This document shows positions 60,113 to 64,000 of a DNA stretch of 64,000 nucleotides, piece by piece. The position numbers were made by a program, and so were the translations under genes. Numbering within the stretch: the first letter of the stretch is position 1; every line of letters begins with the position of its first letter. Source of the stretch: Gordonia soli NBRC 108243 (GTDB lineage: Bacteria; Actinomycetota; Actinomycetes; Mycobacteriales; Mycobacteriaceae); contig NZ_BANX01000008.1 of assembly GCF_000334455.1 (NCBI RefSeq), forward strand, positions 237,706 through 301,705, written 5' to 3'. Under the pieces are notes generated by a model. The model was not told the origin of the DNA, did not search any database, and saw only the letters and a program-made list of their open reading frames with translations.

Positions 60113-60827
60113 CGGACCCGACGGCATCCCGCCGGAGCCGGGGATCGAAGCCGCGTCCGACCCGGCCCCGGAGGTCATCGGCGTCCGCCACGGCCTGTTC
60201 GGCGTCCGTGGGACCGGTGACACATCCGGCTACGGTGGGCTGGTCAGCGCGATCACTGTGCCGGGCAGTTCGACTCGCCCCTACGGCGGCTACTTCGACG
60301 ACATCGCCGACCGCCTGGAGGAGGCGCTGTCGGAGATGGGCGTGGCCATCACCGACGCCGTCGAGAAGGTGGTGGTCTTCCGGGATGAGATGACCTTGCA
60401 CGTCTCCCGCGATCATCTCGTCGCGGTCGCGCGCACGCTGCGCGATCGTCCGACCCTTCGCTTCGAGCTGTGCCTCGGCGTCAACGGCGTCCACTACCCC
60501 GAGGACGTGGGGCGGGAGTTGCACGCCGTCTACCCACTCGCCTCGATCACCCACAACCGACGAGTGCGACTCGAGGTCTCGGCCCCGGACTCCGACCCGC
60601 TCATCCCCAGCCTCTGCGCCGTCTACCCGACCCAGGACTGGCACGAGCGCGAAACCTACGACTTCTTCGGGATCGTGTTCGACGGCCATCGATCGCTGAC
60701 CCGGATCGAGATGCCAGACGACTGGCAGGGACACCCTCAGCGCAAGGACTACCCACTCGGCGGAGTCCCCGTGGAGTACAAGGGAACCCGGGTCCAACCG
60801 CCCGATCAGCGGAGGGCATACGACTAG
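60102..60827 (+). CDS. nuoC: NADH-quinone oxidoreductase subunit C
   Basis: 241-residue peripheral-arm subunit (30 kDa family). Conserved blocks are [17 protein letters not shown], the 30-kDa subunit signature [21 protein letters not shown] and [16 protein letters not shown]. The N-terminal 50 residues are acidic and variable. nuoD starts directly after the stop. Confidence 0.94.
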   Translation: MSTDGPDGIPPEPGIEAASDPAPEVIGVRHGLFGVRGTGDTSGYGGLVSAITVPGSSTRPYGGYFDDIADRLEEALSEMGVAITDAVEKVVVFRDEMTLHVSRDHLVAVARTLRDRPTLRFELCLGVNGVHYPEDVGRELHAVYPLASITHNRRVRLEVSAPDSDPLIPSLCAVYPTQDWHERETYDFFGIVFDGHRSLTRIEMPDDWQGHPQRKDYPLGGVPVEYKGTRVQPPDQRRAYD

Positions 60828-62156
60828 ATGACCAGCATCGACAGGAACACGGGCGCCGAACAGACCTACACGGTCTCGGGTCAGGACTGGGACGAGATCG
60901 TCACCGCTGTCCGCGATCGTGCCGCGCAGCAACCGGGCGACGAGCGGATCGTCGTCAACATGGGACCGCAACATCCGTCCACGCACGGCGTGCTGCGCCT
61001 GATCCTGGAGATCGAGGGAGAGACCGTCACCGAGGCGCGCTGCGGTATCGGATACCTGCACACCGGGATCGAGAAGAACCTCGAGTACCGCAACTGGATG
61101 CAGGGCGTCACATTCGTCACCCGGATGGACTACCTATCGCCGTTCTTCAACGAAACCGCATACTGCCTCGGGGTGGAGAAGCTACTCGGCATCACCGAGG
61201 ACATCCCCGAACGCGCGTCGGTGATCCGGGTGCTGTTGATGGAGCTGAACCGCATCACCTCACACCTCGTGGCGCTCGCCACCGGCGGGATGGAACTCGG
61301 TGCGGTGACGGCCATGTTCCTCGGCTTCCGTGAGCGTGAACTGATCCTCGACCTGTTCGAGATGATCACCGGACTCCGGATGAACCACGCCTACATCCGA
61401 CCCGGCGGTGTCGCGGCCGATCTCCCCGACGGTGCGATCGACAAGGTTCGAGAGGTACTCGACCTCTTGCCTACCCGACTCGACGAGCTCGGTGACCTGT
61501 TGAACGACAACTACATCTGGAAGGCACGGACCCAAGGGGTCGGATACCTGGACCTCACCGGCTGCATGGCACTCGGGATCACCGGTCCGGTCCTGCGCTC
61601 GGTCGGCCTGCCACACGATCTCCGGAGATCCGATCCGTACTGCGGCTACGAGGACTACGACTTCGACGTCATCACCGAGACGACCTGTGATTCCTACGGC
61701 CGCTATCTGATCCGGGTCCGTGAGATGCGGGAGTCACTGAAGATCGCCCATCAGTGCCTCGATCGTCTGCGGCCCGGTCCGGTCATGGTCGCCGACCGCA
61801 AGATCGCCTGGCCCGCCGACCTCGCCCTCGGGCCCGACGGCCTCGGGAACTCACCTGAGCACATCGCCCGCATCATGGGCGCCTCGATGGAGTCGCTGAT
61901 CCACCACTTCAAGCTGGTCACCGAGGGCATGCGTGTCCCGGCCGGGCAGTGCTACATCGCGGTCGAGTCCCCGCGCGGAGAACTCGGTGTCCACATGGTC
62001 AGCGATGGCGGCACCCGACCGTACCGCGTGCATTACCGCGATCCGTCGTTCACGAATCTGCAAGCGGTGGCAGCGATGTGTGAAGGCGGCATGGTCGCCG
62101 ACGTGATCACCGCAGTCGCGAGCATCGACCCGGTCATGGGAGGGGTGGACCGATGA
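60828..62156 (+). CDS. nuoD: NADH-quinone oxidoreductase subunit D
   Basis: 442-residue 49-kDa-type subunit that lines the quinone site. Blocks include [64 protein letters not shown] and the C-terminal [16 protein letters not shown]. It starts at the base after the nuoC stop and overlaps nuoE by four bases. Confidence 0.96.
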   Translation: MTSIDRNTGAEQTYTVSGQDWDEIVTAVRDRAAQQPGDERIVVNMGPQHPSTHGVLRLILEIEGETVTEARCGIGYLHTGIEKNLEYRNWMQGVTFVTRMDYLSPFFNETAYCLGVEKLLGITEDIPERASVIRVLLMELNRITSHLVALATGGMELGAVTAMFLGFRERELILDLFEMITGLRMNHAYIRPGGVAADLPDGAIDKVREVLDLLPTRLDELGDLLNDNYIWKARTQGVGYLDLTGCMALGITGPVLRSVGLPHDLRRSDPYCGYEDYDFDVITETTCDSYGRYLIRVREMRESLKIAHQCLDRLRPGPVMVADRKIAWPADLALGPDGLGNSPEHIARIMGASMESLIHHFKLVTEGMRVPAGQCYIAVESPRGELGVHMVSDGGTRPYRVHYRDPSFTNLQAVAAMCEGGMVADVITAVASIDPVMGGVDR

Positions 62157-62845
62157 GCGAACCTGTGTTCGTCGACGTCAGCGCGCCGCCGAGAGAAGGC
62201 ACACCGGTGGTGATCCCACCGGCGGTCCCGGCCATCACCTTCGGTGGACGCGACGCGTACCCCGACGACGTGGCCGGCCGCCTGCGCACCGACGCTGACG
62301 CGATCGTCGCGCGGTATCCGCAGGCCCGGTCCGCGCTGCTGCCGCTGCTGCACCTGGTGCAGTCCGAGGACGGCTTCATCACCCGGGCCGGCATCGAGTT
62401 CTGCGCCGCCCGACTCGGCCTCACCGCGGCCGAGACCGCGGCGGTGGCCACCTTCTACTCGATGTTCCGCCGCACACCGACCGGGCAGTACGTCGTGGGT
62501 GTCTGCACCAACACGCTGTGCGCGGTGATGGGCGGTGACGAGATCCTCGCAACAGTGCGCGAGCACCTGGACATCGAGCCCGGCGAGACCACCGCCGACG
62601 GTCGGATCACCTTGGAGCACCTGGAATGCAACGCCGCCTGCGACTTCGCGCCGGTCGTCATGGTCAATTGGGAGTTCTTCGACAATCAGACACCCGACTC
62701 CACCGTCGACCTCGTCGAGGATCTCCAGGCGGGTGTCGAGGTGACCCCCGCCCGGGGAACCGGGCCCGTCCCCACATTCCGGCAGACGTCGCGCATCCTC
62801 GCCGGCGTCCCGGTCAGCGACCACGACGACGGGGCAGGATCGTGA
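62153..62845 (+). CDS. nuoE: NADH-quinone oxidoreductase subunit E
   Basis: 230 residues, 24-kDa thioredoxin-like subunit. The [2Fe-2S] N1a ligands are [13 protein letters not shown] and [16 protein letters not shown] 62153 overlaps the nuoD stop (ATGA). It overlaps nuoF by four bases. Confidence 0.95.
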   Translation: MSEPVFVDVSAPPREGTPVVIPPAVPAITFGGRDAYPDDVAGRLRTDADAIVARYPQARSALLPLLHLVQSEDGFITRAGIEFCAARLGLTAAETAAVATFYSMFRRTPTGQYVVGVCTNTLCAVMGGDEILATVREHLDIEPGETTADGRITLEHLECNAACDFAPVVMVNWEFFDNQTPDSTVDLVEDLQAGVEVTPARGTGPVPTFRQTSRILAGVPVSDHDDGAGS

Positions 62846-64000
62846 CCACGGTCGAGCAGCGTTCGGTCGATCCGCCGGAACCGCCTGTCCTCAGCCGATA
62901 CTGGGGTGAACCCGAGTCGTGGTCGTTGGCCTCCTACGAGCGACACCACGGCTACGTCGGTCTGCGCGCGGCCCTCGCCATGGCCCCGGACGATCTGATC
63001 GAGATGGTGAAGGCGTCCGGTCTCCGAGGCCGGGGCGGCGCCGGGTTCCCGGTCGGGTTGAAGTGGTCGTTCATCCCCCAACCCGACACCCCCGACGCCG
63101 CACCGCACTATCTGGTGGTCAACGCGGACGAGTCGGAGCCGGGAACCTGCAAGGACATCCCGTTGATGCTGGCGACCCCACATGCCCTCATCGAGGGTGT
63201 CGTGATCGCCGCCCACGCGATCCGTGCGCGCACGGCGTTCATCTACGTCCGAGGCGAGGTGGCATCGGTCGTTCGTCGGCTGCGGCGGGCCGCAGACGAG
63301 GCATATGCCGCAGGCTATCTCGGCACGAACATCCTCGGTTCGGGTGTCGACGTCGAATTGGTGGTCCACGCCGGCGCCGGTGCCTACATCTGCGGGGAGG
63401 AGACGGCACTCCTGGATTCCCTCGAGGGGCGACGCGGTCAACCCCGACTGCGTCCTCCCTTCCCCGCCGTCGCGGGTCTCTACGCCAGCCCGACCGTGGT
63501 CAACAACGTCGAGTCGATCGCAAGCGTGCCCCCCATCGTCCGCAACGGAATCGACTGGTTCCGCGGCATGGGTACCGAGAAGTCCCCAGGGTTCACCATG
63601 TACTCGTTGTCGGGGCACGTCACCCGTCCCGGCCAGTACGAGGCGCCACTCGGCATCACGCTCCGCGAATTGCTCGATCGGGCCGGAGGTGTCCGCGCGG
63701 GCCATCGCCTCAAGTTCTGGACCCCGGGCGGCTCGTCGACGCCGATGCTCACCGACGAGCACCTCGACGTGCCACTCGATTACGAAGGTGTCGCCGCAGC
63801 CGGGTCGATGCTGGGCACCAAGGCACTCCAGATCTTCGACGAGACGACGTGTGTGGTGCGCGCGGTACTGCGATGGACCGAGTTCTACGCCCACGAGTCG
63901 TGCGGCAAGTGCACCCCCTGCCGGGAGGGCACGTACTGGCTCGTGCAGCTGCTCCGCAGACTCGAGGACGGCGCCGGCGTGGAGAGCGACCTCGACACCC
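62842..64000 (+). CDS. nuoF: NADH-quinone oxidoreductase subunit F, 3' end outside window
   Basis: GTG 62842 overlaps the nuoE stop (GTGA) and the frame stays open to the window end, giving 386 codons. NADH/FMN-binding motifs are SGLRGRGGAGFPVGLKW and VVNADESEPGTCKD, with GAGAYICGEETALLDSLEG. The N3 [4Fe-4S] motif is ESCGKCTPCREGT. Usual length is about 430-440 residues, so only the last 50 or so are missing. Confidence 0.95.
   Translation, partial: MTTVEQRSVDPPEPPVLSRYWGEPESWSLASYERHHGYVGLRAALAMAPDDLIEMVKASGLRGRGGAGFPVGLKWSFIPQPDTPDAAPHYLVVNADESEPGTCKDIPLMLATPHALIEGVVIAAHAIRARTAFIYVRGEVASVVRRLRRAADEAYAAGYLGTNILGSGVDVELVVHAGAGAYICGEETALLDSLEGRRGQPRLRPPFPAVAGLYASPTVVNNVESIASVPPIVRNGIDWFRGMGTEKSPGFTMYSLSGHVTRPGQYEAPLGITLRELLDRAGGVRAGHRLKFWTPGGSSTPMLTDEHLDVPLDYEGVAAAGSMLGTKALQIFDETTCVVRAVLRWTEFYAHESCGKCTPCREGTYWLVQLLRRLEDGAGVESDLDT

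Overview
The window is a very GC-rich chromosomal segment of a mycolic-acid actinobacterium (order Mycobacteriales). Gordonia or a close relative is my best guess from gene content; this is an inference, not a search result. Several neighbourhoods match, from memory, those of Mycobacterium tuberculosis: RidA / DUF4177 / two ArsA-like ATPases / whiB4 / ponA2 / metallophosphoesterase (Rv3678c-Rv3683 type), a receiver-like gene ahead of nuoA-F (Rv3143, Rv3145 onward), ligC with a LigD-type polymerase gene, and paired CNNM/CBS proteins (Rv1841c/Rv1842c type). Genes are densely packed with many 1-11 base overlaps. At least ten genes have a TANNNT-type -10 box only 6-8 bases before the start codon, the arrangement expected of leaderless mRNAs.

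Layout. 0-9.6 kb: end of a short-chain dehydrogenase gene, TauE exporter, RidA, DUF4177, the ArsA-like pair, whiB4, ponA2, metallophosphoesterase and a HAD hydrolase. 9.6-16.2 kb: a PaaX-type regulator with an AidB-like acyl-CoA dehydrogenase and two crotonases, preceded by a molybdopterin oxidoreductase that has lost its iron-sulfur cysteines. 16.2-18.1 kb: two small conserved genes and a DUF222-HNH gene. 18.1-21.7 kb: a foreign-looking island, visibly less GC-rich, next to tRNA-Pro(CGG). It holds one intact gene (GHKL ATPase plus predicted PD-(D/E)XK nuclease, a defence candidate) and a frameshifted tyrosine-integrase remnant.

21.8-31 kb: lipocalin, acyl-CoA dehydrogenase, FUSC membrane protein, DUF7144, DUF2252, a GlxA-type regulator, the polymerase-domain/LigC repair pair and gluQ. 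31-39 kb: two CNNM/CBS proteins, a lipoprotein hydrolase, gdhA, a tgt homologue without its zinc cysteines, a lipoprotein and a TipA-type MerR regulator. 39-44 kb: an IclR-controlled operon of a PEP-mutase/isocitrate-lyase-type lyase, aconitase-type large and small subunits and an MFS carrier; the combination resembles dimethylmaleate hydratase plus 2,3-dimethylmalate lyase.

44-47.5 kb: a secreted lipase and a membrane protein of unknown function behind a candidate iron box. 47.6-53.7 kb: a sugar-acid (glucarate/galactarate-like) pathway: enolase-family dehydratase, 5-dehydro-4-deoxyglucarate dehydratase, ketoglutarate-semialdehyde dehydrogenase, FCD/GntR regulator and a divergent MFS importer, with a near-identical 14-base motif in two promoter regions. 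53.8-55.7 kb: a deaminase and a second DUF222-HNH gene with a LexA-like SOS box inside its promoter. 55.8-58.4 kb: a divergent murF/ddl pair. 58.5-64 kb: a degenerate receiver protein followed by nuoABCDEF; nuoF runs off the window.
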